A stretch of DNA of 36,506 nucleotides from Phycisphaerales bacterium UBA3190 (GCA_002364005.1 DEXG01000006.1:37589-74094), one strand, 5' to 3'. Shown: positions 13,802 through 22,828, counted from the stretch's first letter. Program-made: numbers and translations. Notes: generated by a model not told the origin, from the sequence alone.

Positions 13802-15108
13802 AGCTCGTCTGCGGGGATTTCCCGACCGTGCGGGTCGGTTGGCGGGCCGCTGGGCGGGGCGTGCTGGATGTGCTCGAGCTGTTCTGCGGTGTCGTGCACA
13901 TGGTCGGGGGCGAAGCCGGCCTTCTCGACGAGGTAGTGCTCCCAGAGGCGGTGCTTGCGGACAATCTGGCGTGCGGCCTCGCGCCCGTCTTCGGTGAGCA
14001 TGACATCCTGCTGTTCGCGTCTGAGGAGCCCCTTGCGTGTAGCGGTGGGCAGGGCGGCTTCAACGCGGCGCGGGGTGAGGAGCAGGTTCAGACTGGTGAT
14101 GCTGACCTTGGTCTGCCCAGATTCAGCGGCTCGGTATACGGCGGCGAGGACATCGTCGATCGCGACGCGGCTGGCGAGGCGGCGGCGGCGCACGACCCGC
14201 GAGAGGACCCCGTGGCGGGGTGAGAAGATGATGGCGACGGTCACGGTGAGCCCCCCCACCATGGCCATCGATCCGGCAGCATTGACGGCGTCGCGTTCGA
14301 AGAGGGCGGGGATGATGGTGGCGGCGAAGTAGCCCCCGATGCCGCAGATCAGGGCGATGACGACGCTGGCGAAGATCTGGGAATGCAGGCGATCGGTGAA
14401 GAGGCGTGCGGTTGCTGCGGGGCAGACGAGCATGGCGATGACGAGGATGGAACCGACGGCTTCGAAGCTGGCGACGGTAGCTGCGGCGACGAAGACCATG
14501 AGCACATAGTGCATGATGGTCGCGTTGAAGCCCTGCGCGGTCGCCAGCGCCGGGTCGAAGGCGGCGATGCGCAGCTCTTTGTACATCAGCGTGACCATGC
14601 CAATCGTCAGCGCGAGGATGATGGCGAGGGTCAGGACCTGGCGGGGGATGGCGTCAACGGTCGACCACTGGAAGAGTTCTGACGCGGAGCTTGGGGCACC
14701 GTACCAGACAAGGGTCTCGAGCTGGCCGTAGAGGACGCAGTCGGCATCAAGGTCCACATGGCGCACGGCGGCCTGCTCGATCAGCAGGACACCGAGGGCG
14801 AAGAGCACGCTGAAGACAACGCCCATGGCGGCACCGGACTCGACACGACCGTATTTCTTGACGACTTCGACGAGGATGACCGTGACGATGCCGGCGACGG
14901 CGGCGCCGAGGAACATCACGAGCGGGTTGCGTGAGTCGGTGACCATGAATGCGATCACGAGCCCAGGGAGGACGCTGTGGCTGACGGCGTCGCCCATGAG
15001 ACTGAGGCGGCGCAGGACCAGGAAGTTGCCCAGCAGCCCGCAAACGAGGGCGGCAAAGACCGCGGCGAGGAGGGGGAAGAGGTCGAGGCCGAGATCGAAG
15101 TACATCAT
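13798..15108 (-). CDS. mntD: Manganese/zinc ABC transporter permease with C-terminal DtxR-like domain
   Basis: 436 residues. Residues 1 to ~300 are an ABC-3 family permease with about eight or nine membrane helices; it includes LRRLSLMGDAVSHSVLPGLV, the coupling-type motif of Mn/Zn transporters, and GSILVIAMLVCPAATA. From ~308 on is a soluble tail: a winged-helix segment (VSITSLNLLLTPRRVEAALP, KGLLRREQQDVMLTEDGREAA) followed by KHRLWEHYLV...HVHDTAEQLEH. This matches the metal-binding and dimerisation domain of DtxR/MntR regulators, including the His and Glu-His ligands. The acidic, proline-rich end is GPPTDPHGREIPADEL. Last gene of the mnt operon; its start overlaps the mntC stop. Mn rather than Zn is inferred from the adjacent MntR-like regulator. 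Confidence 0.9.
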   Translation of the reverse strand: MMYFDLGLDLFPLLAAVFAALVCGLLGNFLVLRRLSLMGDAVSHSVLPGLVIAFMVTDSRNPLVMFLGAAVAGIVTVILVEVVKKYGRVESGAAMGVVFSVLFALGVLLIEQAAVRHVDLDADCVLYGQLETLVWYGAPSSASELFQWSTVDAIPRQVLTLAIILALTIGMVTLMYKELRIAAFDPALATAQGFNATIMHYVLMVFVAAATVASFEAVGSILVIAMLVCPAATARLFTDRLHSQIFASVVIALICGIGGYFAATIIPALFERDAVNAAGSMAMVGGLTVTVAIIFSPRHGVLSRVVRRRRLASRVAIDDVLAAVYRAAESGQTKVSITSLNLLLTPRRVEAALPTATRKGLLRREQQDVMLTEDGREAARQIVRKHRLWEHYLVEKAGFAPDHVHDTAEQLEHIQHAPPSGPPTDPHGREIPADEL

Positions 15109-16493
15109 GAGGCCACCCCCTTCCGGTCGGGGAGGGTGACGCCGCGTGAGCGCAGGCGGTCTTCGAGTTCGTGGACGAGTTCATCGGAGAGCACATGCTC
15201 GACGAGGTCGACCGACCAGTCGACATGGCTGGGTGCGATGTCGGCGTAGCTGACGAGGTACTGCTCCCAGAGGGCGTGATTCCGACTGACGCGTGCCCCG
15301 CGTTCGATGCCCGCGTCGGTGAGTTCGACCCCGCGCTGGGCAGCCGATTTGAGCATGCCTTCGATGCGGAGTGAGAGCATGATCATGAATCGGAAGGGAG
15401 GGGTCCAGCCGCGGAGCTTGGCGACCCGGCGCAGCTCGTCGCGTGAGATTGTTGTTTGATGGAGTTCGTGTGCGTGTTCGAGGAGGTGGTCGCCGCCGAC
15501 TTTCAGGCGCAGGTTGGTGCGCCTGATGATGATGGCGATCACGCCTCTGGCGGGAGCCAGGAGCATGCTGATGGCGAAGATCGCCCCGGCGGTGAGCACG
15601 ATGACGGCCCCGGCTGGTTTGCGCGGGAAGAGGGCCGAGACGGATGAGCCGAGGTACCCGCTGGCGGCACCGATCAGCCCGGCGATCAGGACCAGCAGCC
15701 AGAGGCGTTCGGTCCAGAACCGGGCGGCCACGGGTGGGATGATCAGCAATGCGACCACGAGGATCAGCCCGACGGCCTGAAGCCCGGCGACGGTGACGAG
15801 GACCACGAGGGCCATCATGACCAGGTCGATGACGCTGACGGGCCAGCCGTCGACTTTGGCGAAGGCGTCGTTGAAGCAGACCAGTGAGAACTCTTTGAGG
15901 AAGAGCAAGGTTGCGAGCATGGCCAGCCCGGCGATGATGCCCATGAGGATGACATCGGGGGGTTGCATGGTGGCGGCCTGGCCGTAGATGAAGTGGTTGA
16001 GCCCGCCTGATCGTGAGGCGGCGTTGGCCTGGATGTAGCTCATCCCGACGATGCCCGCGCCGAAGAAGACGCTGAGGACAATTCCGATTGCGGCGTCTTC
16101 GCGGAGTCGGGAGAAACGCAGGATCCCCTGGATGCAGAGCACGCCGAGGACGCCGGTGATGGTCGCGCCGGCGAGGAGCACGGGCAGAGACTTGGCATTG
16201 AGTCCGAAAGAGGCGGCAAAGAGGAAGGCCAGCGCGATGCCTGGGAGGGTCGCGTGGCTGAGGGCGTCGGTCATCAGCGAGCGTTTGCGGAGCAGGGCGA
16301 AGACGCCGATGATCCCGGCAGCCAGCCCGAGCAGGGTGGTGCCGGAGATGACCATGGTGGTGTTGTGGCCCGCCTGGAAGGTCAGGGTGTCGATGATCTG
16401 GGCCATGCTGGGCCAGTCGTCGGTGACATCGGCGATCGACGAAGCGCCGCCGGTCTGGCTTGGCTGGAGTAGGGTGAGCGTGGACAGTCTCAT
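15105..16493 (-). CDS. mntC: Manganese/zinc ABC transporter permease with C-terminal DtxR-like domain
   Basis: 462 residues. About 45 N-terminal residues of unknown role precede the ABC-3 permease core (FALLRKRSLMTDALSHATLPGIALA, about eight helices, GLILVVALLIIPPVAARFW). From ~325 comes a soluble tail with a winged-helix-like region (TTISRDELRRVAKLRG, LKSAAQRGVELTDAGIERGA) and a DtxR-type metal-binding segment (RNHALWEQYLVSYADI...SVDLVEHVLSDELVHEL). It is the partner of the following permease and shares its architecture, so the pair probably arose by duplication. The start overlaps the mntB stop (ATGA). Confidence 0.9.
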   Translation of the reverse strand: MRLSTLTLLQPSQTGGASSIADVTDDWPSMAQIIDTLTFQAGHNTTMVISGTTLLGLAAGIIGVFALLRKRSLMTDALSHATLPGIALAFLFAASFGLNAKSLPVLLAGATITGVLGVLCIQGILRFSRLREDAAIGIVLSVFFGAGIVGMSYIQANAASRSGGLNHFIYGQAATMQPPDVILMGIIAGLAMLATLLFLKEFSLVCFNDAFAKVDGWPVSVIDLVMMALVVLVTVAGLQAVGLILVVALLIIPPVAARFWTERLWLLVLIAGLIGAASGYLGSSVSALFPRKPAGAVIVLTAGAIFAISMLLAPARGVIAIIIRRTNLRLKVGGDHLLEHAHELHQTTISRDELRRVAKLRGWTPPFRFMIMLSLRIEGMLKSAAQRGVELTDAGIERGARVSRNHALWEQYLVSYADIAPSHVDWSVDLVEHVLSDELVHELEDRLRSRGVTLPDRKGVAS

Positions 16494-17335
16494 TTCTCGG
16501 GGATCCCCGACGCGGTTCGTGCGACGGCCTCGGCGGCTTCGGAGAGCAGGGTGAGACGACCGCCGTAGGTTTTCTGGAGATTGTCTTTGTTGAAGACCTC
16601 GCTGACCGGGCCTGCGGCGACGATGCGCATGTTCAGCAGGATCACCTCATCGAAGTATTCGGTGACGGTCTGCAGGTCGTGGTGCACGACGATGACGGTC
16701 TTGCCCTGCTCTTTGAGTTGACGGAGCACAGCGACGATCGCCCGCTCGGTGGCGGCATCGACACCGGCGAAGGGCTCGTCCATGAAGTAGAGGTCGGCTT
16801 CCTGGGCCAGGGCGCGGGCGAGGAAGACGCGTTGCTGCTGGCCGCCCGAGAGCTGGCTGATCTGTCGGCTCGCGTAGTCACGCATGCCAACCTGATCGAG
16901 GCAGGCGAGCGCGGCTTGCTTGTGGCTGCGGGTGACCGGCATGCACCACCCGATCCGGCGGTAGCGTCCCATGCAGACAACATCGAGGGCCGAGACGGGG
17001 AAGTCCCAGTCGACGCTCTCTCGCTGCGGGACATAGCCGACCCGTGAGCGGGCCTTGCGGTAGGGCTGGCCCCAGAACTCGACCTGCCCGGAGGCCTTTG
17101 GAACGAGCCCGAGACAGGCCTTGATGAAGGTGCTCTTGCCCGCGCCGTTGGGGCCGACGATGGCGATGAGCTTGTTGGACGGTGCGTCGTAGTCCACATC
17201 CCAGAGGACGGGCTTCTTGTGGTAGGCGATGGTCATCGCGTGGACCGAGATCGGGCTGCTGGACGAATGCTCGGGGCGTTCGGAGAGCCGGGTGCCCTGC
17301 TTGGTCCGCGTGTTATGGGTGTTGATGGGGGACAT
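16490..17335 (-). CDS. mntB: Manganese/zinc ABC transporter ATP-binding protein
   Basis: 281 residues. It carries all ABC ATPase motifs: Walker A GPNGAGKS, Q-loop VGYVPQRESVDWDFP, signature LSGGQQQR, Walker B DLYFMDEP, and the switch His in VIVVHHD. It powers import through the two permeases. A 30-residue polar N-terminal extension, rich in Ser and Thr, precedes the ABC fold, and an Ala/Glu-rich tail follows it. Its start codon overlaps the mntA stop by one base (TGATG), typical of a tightly coupled operon. Confidence 0.95.
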   Translation of the reverse strand: MSPINTHNTRTKQGTRLSERPEHSSSSPISVHAMTIAYHKKPVLWDVDYDAPSNKLIAIVGPNGAGKSTFIKACLGLVPKASGQVEFWGQPYRKARSRVGYVPQRESVDWDFPVSALDVVCMGRYRRIGWCMPVTRSHKQAALACLDQVGMRDYASRQISQLSGGQQQRVFLARALAQEADLYFMDEPFAGVDAATERAIVAVLRQLKEQGKTVIVVHHDLQTVTEYFDEVILLNMRIVAAGPVSEVFNKDNLQKTYGGRLTLLSEAAEAVARTASGIPEK

Positions 17336-18294
17336 CAGTTGGACAGCTTCCCGTTCATACCCCGCTCAGGGGCTTCACCACCCAGTGCACGGGCGATCGT
17401 GGTGACATTGTGATCGATCATGCCGATGTAGGTGCCCTCGTATGTATCGGCATCCCCCATGGCATCGCTGAAGAGTTCGCCTCCGATGACGACCTCGTGG
17501 CCCTTGGCGCGGGCGCCGGCGATGAGGGCGTTGATGTTGCGTTCGGAGACGGTCGATTCGACGAAGACCGCGCCGACCTTGCGTTCGACGAGGAGGTTGA
17601 CGAGGCGTTCGATGTCCTGGACACCTGCCTCGGATTCGGTGGAGAGGCCCTGGATGCCAACTACCTCGTAGCCGTAGCGGCGACCGAAGTAGTTGAACGC
17701 GTCGTGGGCGGTGACGAGGACGCGCTGCTGCTCGGGGACGCTGCTGAGGACACGCTCGGCGTACGCGTCAAGGGCTTCGAGTTGCTCGGTCAGGGCCTGG
17801 GCATTGGCCTGGTACTGCGATGCCCCGTCCGGATCGAACTCGGAGAGGTTCTGCTCGACAACGCGGACGGCTTTGGCCCACGCGGTCGGGTCCATCCATA
17901 CATGGGGATCGTAGTGGCCCTCGAACTCCGCGGGCTCGAGCAGGAAGTCTTCATCGATCAGTTCGGTGACCGCGTGGACACGCTTGCCGCTCTCGGCGGC
18001 GCGGATCAGCGAGTCGACCATCTTGCCCTCGAGCAACAGCCCGTTGTAGAACACGACATCGGCGCTCATGATGCGGCTGACATCGGAACGGGTCGGCTTA
18101 TAGAGATGCGGGTCGACGCCCGCCCCCATGAGCCCGGTGACCTGAGCCCGATCAGTGGCGACCTGCACAGTGATGTCCTGAATCATCCCCACCGTGGTGA
18201 CGATGGTGTAGCCCTCATCGGTTTCGGGTGCCGCGAGTTGGCAACCCAGCAGTGCGAGCGTCGACATCAGGCAGGCTATCAGTCGGGTTGGCAT
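17335..18294 (-). CDS. mntA: Manganese/zinc-binding lipoprotein (cluster A-I, TroA/MntA family)
   Basis: 319 residues. The signal peptide ends in a lipobox LLGC (Cys18), so the protein should be lipid-anchored outside the inner membrane. Metal ligands of the TroA/ZnuA family are visible: GVDPHLYKPT, HYDPHVWMDP and an acidic pair in GGELFSDAMG. The helix-linked two-lobe layout includes LVTAHDAFNYFGRRYGYEVVGIQGLSTESEA. It delivers Mn2+ (or Zn2+) to the permeases. AGGAG-like sequence precedes the ATG. It has its own promoter between mntR and mntA with a dyad at the start point. There is no long His-rich loop, which favours Mn over Zn. Confidence 0.94.
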   Translation of the reverse strand: MPTRLIACLMSTLALLGCQLAAPETDEGYTIVTTVGMIQDITVQVATDRAQVTGLMGAGVDPHLYKPTRSDVSRIMSADVVFYNGLLLEGKMVDSLIRAAESGKRVHAVTELIDEDFLLEPAEFEGHYDPHVWMDPTAWAKAVRVVEQNLSEFDPDGASQYQANAQALTEQLEALDAYAERVLSSVPEQQRVLVTAHDAFNYFGRRYGYEVVGIQGLSTESEAGVQDIERLVNLLVERKVGAVFVESTVSERNINALIAGARAKGHEVVIGGELFSDAMGDADTYEGTYIGMIDHNVTTIARALGGEAPERGMNGKLSN

Positions 18295-18340
18295 TGGAAC
18301 TCCTATCGTGTTTGCGTTGGGGAACGCGGGCTAGACTATT

Positions 18341-18356
18341 TGTAGCCGGTGTTACA
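18341..18356 (-). promoter_or_regulatory. Dyad at the mntA transcription start, candidate MntR operator
   Basis: TGTAGC-CGGT-GTTACA (one mismatch between arms) lies 4 bases downstream of the -10 hexamer and covers the expected start point. A repressor there would block transcription. It does not resemble the E. coli or Bacillus MntR boxes closely; assignment to MntR is from context. Confidence 0.45.
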
Positions 18357-18360
18357 TTTG

Positions 18361-18389
18361 ATTGTACCGCACCCCACCACTCGCGTCAA
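18361..18389 (-). promoter_or_regulatory. Sigma-70 promoter of mntABCD
   Basis: On the minus strand TTGACG (18384-18389), a 17-base spacer and TACAAT (18361-18366) give a start near 18354, leaving a leader of about 60 bases before mntA. Confidence 0.75.
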
Positions 18390-18404
18390 GAGCGGGGAAT
18401 AACG

Positions 18405-18821
18405 CTACATCTGGTGCTGATCTGCGATGGCCTTCAAGCGCTGAAGGGTCGAGGGGCTGACATGGTGCTCGATGCCCTCGGAGTCAACCGCGGCGACCTT
18501 GGGGTCGACACCGATCGCCAGCAGGAATCGGTAGACGATCTCATGGCGCTTTCGGGACGCGACCGCGAGGCTGCGCCCCTTGGCCGTAAGTTCGACGGGC
18601 TTGTAGGGCTCGGTCGTCACGAGCCCCTCGCGTTCGAGGCGTTTTATGGTCTTAATCACCGTGACATGGGTGACGCCGAAGCGTTCGGAGAGGTCCCGTA
18701 CTCGGCAAGCTCCCGCAGCATCGATGCAATCAGCGATGGCTTCGACATAGTCCTCGGCCAGCTCGGAGGCGTGGTCCTCGCGTGTTCGTTGATGCGCTCT
18801 GGATTTGGGGGTCTTTGACAC
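18405..18821 (-). CDS. mntR: MntR-like metal-dependent transcriptional regulator (DtxR family)
   Basis: 138 residues. The N-terminal winged helix-turn-helix (AELAEDYVEAIADCIDA, DLSERFGVTHVTVIKTIKRL) is followed by a wing and the dimerisation/metal domain (RKRHEIVYRFLLAIGVD...VDSEGIEHHVSP). The His and Glu-His ligands of MntR are present. There is no SH3-like third domain, as in MntR. The protein presumably senses Mn2+ and represses the downstream transporter. The start is a GTG with GAGG 9 bases upstream. It is separated from mntA by a 110-base gap holding the mntA promoter. Confidence 0.92.
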   Translation of the reverse strand: MSKTPKSRAHQRTREDHASELAEDYVEAIADCIDAAGACRVRDLSERFGVTHVTVIKTIKRLEREGLVTTEPYKPVELTAKGRSLAVASRKRHEIVYRFLLAIGVDPKVAAVDSEGIEHHVSPSTLQRLKAIADQHQM

Positions 18822-18955
18822 GATCGATGGCCTCGTTGCGAATGGGAAATATTAGCTTCAGGAACTGGTGCATGCCGGGCAGGGGCCGGGGCGATCTGGG
18901 CGGTGATATGGGCATCGGCCGGTCGCTCGGGCTACCATCGTCATGGGGACCCTCA

Positions 18956-20641
18956 ATGACGAAAACGAATGCCATGCAGCTTGTGTTCTCATCGGGACCG
19001 GCACCGATGGAGCCGATCACGCTCGAACCGGGCTCTCGCACCATCGTTGGACGCGGGTCGGGCTGCGGCGTGATTCTGGATGACCAGCTTGGTTCGGTGT
19101 CGCGCAAGCACCTTGAAATCGAATGCAGCGATGGGCACTGGCTCGCGCGCGACCTTGAGTCCCGCAACGGTTCATTTCTCGATGGCCAACGCATCGCACC
19201 AGAGGAGCCAGCCCGGCTGATGCCCGGGGGGCTGTTGCAGATCGGGTCTTGGGCCTTTCGTGTTTCGACCGGGCCCGGGCAGCACGAGCGAAAGACCATG
19301 CCCGCGACACTGGTGCAGACGCTCGACGATACGAGCGATGATGCGCAGCTTTTCGAACGGGTGCACGATGAGCCGCTGGCCCGGCTGGCGAGCCACCGCC
19401 TCGCGGCATTGCTCGAGTGTTCTGACCTCATCCATTCTTCAGAGAACCTGACCCAGGCGGGCGAGGCGGCGATCGGGGCGATGCTCAGCTCGACGGGGTA
19501 TGTGCGCGGTGCGTTCACGGGCCCGGCATCTGAAACCGGGGTCGTTGAGACACTGGCGTTCCAAAGCCGCATACCGGGTGAGGACCTGTCCTCGGTTCGA
19601 TTCAGCCGCTCGCTGCTGAAGATGGCATCGGAGGGCGAGGTCGTGCGGGTCACCTCCTCGGCGGGGCGAGCGAACTACGGGCAGAGCATCGCGGAGCTGG
19701 ACATCCACTCGGCGCTGTGCATCCCGATCATGATCGACGGGTCGGCGATCGGGTACCTGTACCTGGACGCGCGTGGTTCGGAACATCAGGTCAGCCATGA
19801 TGCCTCATCGTTTGGGCGGGCGGTCGGGCGACTGCTGGGGCTGACGGCGGCGAACCTGCGCAATAAGGAACTTCAGATCCGACAGGTCGAGATGCAGTAC
19901 GACCTGAATGCCGCCGCTCGGGCCCAGCGCATGCTGCTCCCGCCCGCGGCGGGCACGGTCGGTGGGATCGGCTACAGCATGTCGATGCGTCCGGGGCGGT
20001 TCGTGGCCGGCGATTTGTTCGGCGTGGTCCCTCTGGAAGATGGTCGTGTGTGCGTGTTCCTCGGGGATGTGTCCGGCAAGGGCGCCGGTTCGGCCATCAT
20101 GATGGCAACGACCCAGAGCTACATCCATGCGATGCTCGAACAGCAGCAGGACATCGCCCAGATCATGAATAAGCTGAACCGCCATGTCGCGGACCGCTCG
20201 CACGGGGGCATGTTTGTCACGATGTGGATCGGGATGCTGGACCCGCGTGATGGTGTGGATGAGCTTCAGGTCGAGTTCATCGACGCCGGTCACGGCCATT
20301 GGCTGTTGACGCGTGAGGGCGCCGATGCTGAGACACCGGCGTACACCGGTTGCCTGGTGGTCGGGATCGACCCCAACCACCGGTTCGTCGCGGAACGGAT
20401 CACGCTCGCCCAGGGGGAACGCCTGGTGCTGTTCTCCGATGGGGTTGTAGAGCAAAAATCTCCGGAAACACACGAGGAGTTTGGGCTGCCCCGGACGGGT
20501 CAGGTGCTGCGTTCTTGCTCGTCGCCGTCTCAGGATGTTGAGCGGCTCGTCTCTTCTGTGGTGGAATACGCTCGCTCGGAGCAGCTTGATGACGACATGA
20601 CGATCGCCTCGATCGGAATCGCCTGCCCAGCGGACGAATGA
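18956..20641 (+). CDS. FHA-GAF-SpoIIE (RsbU-type) serine phosphatase
   Basis: 561 residues from the ATG at 18956, chosen because it starts just before the FHA fold and has GGGGA upstream; the frame is open to 18782. Residues ~8-95 are an FHA domain (IVGRGSGCGVILDD, SVSRKHLEIE, DLESRNGSFLDG) that binds phosphothreonine. Residues ~150-310 are a GAF-like domain (SALCIPIMIDGSAIGYLYLDA). Residues ~335-555 are a PP2C-type SpoIIE phosphatase: AQRMLLPP, GRFVAGDLFGVV, VFLGDVSGKGAGSAIMMA, FIDAGHGHW, LVLFSDGVVEQ and DDDMTIASI. Such proteins dephosphorylate anti-sigma antagonists in partner-switching pathways. The following gene is a Hanks kinase, whose products could be bound by this FHA domain (inference). 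Confidence 0.93.
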   Translation: MTKTNAMQLVFSSGPAPMEPITLEPGSRTIVGRGSGCGVILDDQLGSVSRKHLEIECSDGHWLARDLESRNGSFLDGQRIAPEEPARLMPGGLLQIGSWAFRVSTGPGQHERKTMPATLVQTLDDTSDDAQLFERVHDEPLARLASHRLAALLECSDLIHSSENLTQAGEAAIGAMLSSTGYVRGAFTGPASETGVVETLAFQSRIPGEDLSSVRFSRSLLKMASEGEVVRVTSSAGRANYGQSIAELDIHSALCIPIMIDGSAIGYLYLDARGSEHQVSHDASSFGRAVGRLLGLTAANLRNKELQIRQVEMQYDLNAAARAQRMLLPPAAGTVGGIGYSMSMRPGRFVAGDLFGVVPLEDGRVCVFLGDVSGKGAGSAIMMATTQSYIHAMLEQQQDIAQIMNKLNRHVADRSHGGMFVTMWIGMLDPRDGVDELQVEFIDAGHGHWLLTREGADAETPAYTGCLVVGIDPNHRFVAERITLAQGERLVLFSDGVVEQKSPETHEEFGLPRTGQVLRSCSSPSQDVERLVSSVVEYARSEQLDDDMTIASIGIACPADE

Positions 20642-20731
20642 TCTTGAACAAACGAAACCAGACGCGATCGCCCTGGCCGAGCCGCTGCGTCTCGATGACT
20701 GACATCACCCATTGCGAGAATACATGTGGAT

Positions 20732-22819
20732 ATGGATCCGGAGCTGAACACCGAGCCTGAAGACGACCGTCCCACGATCGATACCGGATCGATCGCTGGG
20801 AGCGACCCTGATGATCAGGAAACGATCGCGGGGACGCCTGCGCCATCGTTCGATGCCCCGACGCTTCCCGCAGGTTCGCGGATCGGCAAGTACGCGATTG
20901 AGGGCGTGCTGGGTGTGGGTGGCATGGGCGCGGTGTACCGGGCCAAGCAACGCAAACCCAACCGCCGGGTTGCGTTGAAACTGATTCGCCCGGGGGCGCT
21001 CTCGGCGCGGATCCTGCAACGGTTTGACCTTGAGGCGGAGATCCTCGGTCGCCTGCAGCACCCGAATATTGCGCAGATCTATGAGGCGGGGATCGATGCG
21101 GAGAGCGGGTCGCCGTACTTCGCGATGGAATACATTGCTGGGCACGAGTTGGTTCAGTACGCAGACAAGCACGGGCTGAGTGCCGCCAAACGCTTGGAGC
21201 TGTTTGTGAAGCTTTGCGATGCGATCATCCACGCGCACGCGAAGGGGATTATTCATCGGGATATCAAGCCTGGCAATGTGATCGTGTCGGGCGAGGGTGA
21301 GCCCAAGGTGCTCGACTTTGGCATTGCGCGGGCGACCGACGCGAGCGACCAGCACCACACCATGCAGACCCATGTCGGGCAGCTCGTTGGCACGCTGTAT
21401 TACATGAGCCCCGAGCAGGCGGCCGGGGACTCGGCGAGCTTGGACACTCGATCTGATGTTTATGCGTTGGGCGTTGTGCTGTTCGAGCTGCTCACGGGCG
21501 AGATGCCGTACAACCTGCGTGACAAGGCCTTGCACGAGGCCGTGCGGACGATCGTGGAGACGCGCCCGCGTCGCCTCAGCGAGATCGATCCGAGTCTCAA
21601 GGGCGACCTCGATATCATCATGCTCAAGGCGTTGGAGAAGGACCGGGAGCGTCGGTACCAGTCGGTCGGTGAGCTTCGCGCAGACATCCTGCGTACCCTT
21701 GAGAACAAACCGATCCAAGCCCGCCCCCCGAGCACGCTCTACCTGGCAACAAAGTTCGTGCGACGCAATACGCGCATGACGCTGGCCGCGGTGATCGTGC
21801 TGCTGGTCTTCGCCTTTGGCAGCATCTTTGCACTCAACCAGTGGTACGGCGGCATCCGGGCTCGGCAGGTGGCCCTAGACAACATGCTGCTGTCGCTGAG
21901 TGAGATGGATGTGCAGAAGGGGCTCGTGCCGGATCTTTCCAAGCGTCTGCTGGACCTCTACGCGGACAACGGCGAGCTGCTCTTCTCGGGTGATCCGGAG
22001 AGTCTGGCCCTCTTCTACACCAACCTCGGCGAGGCGTATTTCGGGTATGAGGACTACCGACGGGCACTGACGCAGTTCGAGAAGGCCTACAAGATCCGGT
22101 CCAAGGGCTTGCGGGCACCGCACGAGCTGTTGGCTCAGGGGCTGCACCACATCGCCAATGCTGAGTTCTACCTCAACGAGTACGAGCTGGCACGCGACCA
22201 TTACCTTGATACGCTCAAGATGTACGAGGCGTTGTACACCTCCAGCGATCCGGGCACGGCGGAGACGGCACGGACGCTGGACCATCTGGGCTCGACCTAT
22301 GTCAAGCTGGGAGAGAACGAACTGGCCGTCGAGATGTATACCAAGGCCCGGCAGCTGCGTGTGGACCTCTTTGGGCCTGGGAGTCTGGAAGTCGCGATGT
22401 CGGACAACTCGATCGCGTGGTTTCATGTCCAGCAGGGCAAGCCCGAGATCGCCGAGCCGATCTACCGACGGGCTTTGGAGATACTGCAGGGCTTGGACGA
22501 GGATGATTCGAAGCCACTCTGGGTTGCTCGGGCAAAGCACAGCCTGGGCAACACGCTGATCGCACTGGGGCAGTACGAGGAGGCGCGTGAACTGCTTACC
22601 AGCTCGCTGGCACTCAAAACCGAGCTGCTCTCAGGCAACAAGCCCTCGGTTGCCTCAACGCTGCAGAGTCTGGCGGAGGTCTGTCGGCTCAGTGATGACT
22701 ATGAGAAGGCCGAGCGCTATGCACTGCAGGTGGTTCAGATCCGACAAGAGATCGGCGACCCGCGTCTGAGCGCATCACAGGAAGTGCTGGAGCAGATCCG
22801 ATTCGAGATGTCGAACTGA
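20732..22819 (+). CDS. Membrane Ser/Thr protein kinase with TPR sensor region
   Basis: 695 residues from the ATG at 20732; a GTG two codons earlier is possible and neither has a clear ribosome-binding site. The N-terminus is Asp/Thr-rich, a likely autophosphorylation tail. The kinase domain spans ~50-325: glycine loop LGVGGMGAVY, lysine VALKLI, catalytic loop HRDIKPGN, DFG, activation segment GTLYYMSPEQ, DVYALGVVLFELLTGEMPY. A membrane helix follows at ~350-372 (LAAVIVLLVFAFGSIFA), then about 300 residues of TPR repeats (LGEAYFGYEDYRRALTQFEKA, LGSTYVKLGENELAVEMYTKA, LGNTLIALGQYEEARELL). The TPRs would lie outside the membrane, where they could sense or bind partners. It starts 90 bases after the phosphatase gene, in the same direction. 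Confidence 0.93.
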   Translation: MDPELNTEPEDDRPTIDTGSIAGSDPDDQETIAGTPAPSFDAPTLPAGSRIGKYAIEGVLGVGGMGAVYRAKQRKPNRRVALKLIRPGALSARILQRFDLEAEILGRLQHPNIAQIYEAGIDAESGSPYFAMEYIAGHELVQYADKHGLSAAKRLELFVKLCDAIIHAHAKGIIHRDIKPGNVIVSGEGEPKVLDFGIARATDASDQHHTMQTHVGQLVGTLYYMSPEQAAGDSASLDTRSDVYALGVVLFELLTGEMPYNLRDKALHEAVRTIVETRPRRLSEIDPSLKGDLDIIMLKALEKDRERRYQSVGELRADILRTLENKPIQARPPSTLYLATKFVRRNTRMTLAAVIVLLVFAFGSIFALNQWYGGIRARQVALDNMLLSLSEMDVQKGLVPDLSKRLLDLYADNGELLFSGDPESLALFYTNLGEAYFGYEDYRRALTQFEKAYKIRSKGLRAPHELLAQGLHHIANAEFYLNEYELARDHYLDTLKMYEALYTSSDPGTAETARTLDHLGSTYVKLGENELAVEMYTKARQLRVDLFGPGSLEVAMSDNSIAWFHVQQGKPEIAEPIYRRALEILQGLDEDDSKPLWVARAKHSLGNTLIALGQYEEARELLTSSLALKTELLSGNKPSVASTLQSLAEVCRLSDDYEKAERYALQVVQIRQEIGDPRLSASQEVLEQIRFEMSN

Positions 22820-22828
22820 TCACGCGGC

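Noticed and set aside
17410..18345. A 311-codon plus-strand open frame opposite mntA
   Set aside because: mntA has a lipobox, metal ligands and a promoter; the opposite frame is a GC-bias shadow.
20705..21718. A 337-codon minus-strand open frame opposite the kinase domain
   Set aside because: It lies over invariant kinase motifs on the plus strand; no protein-like features.
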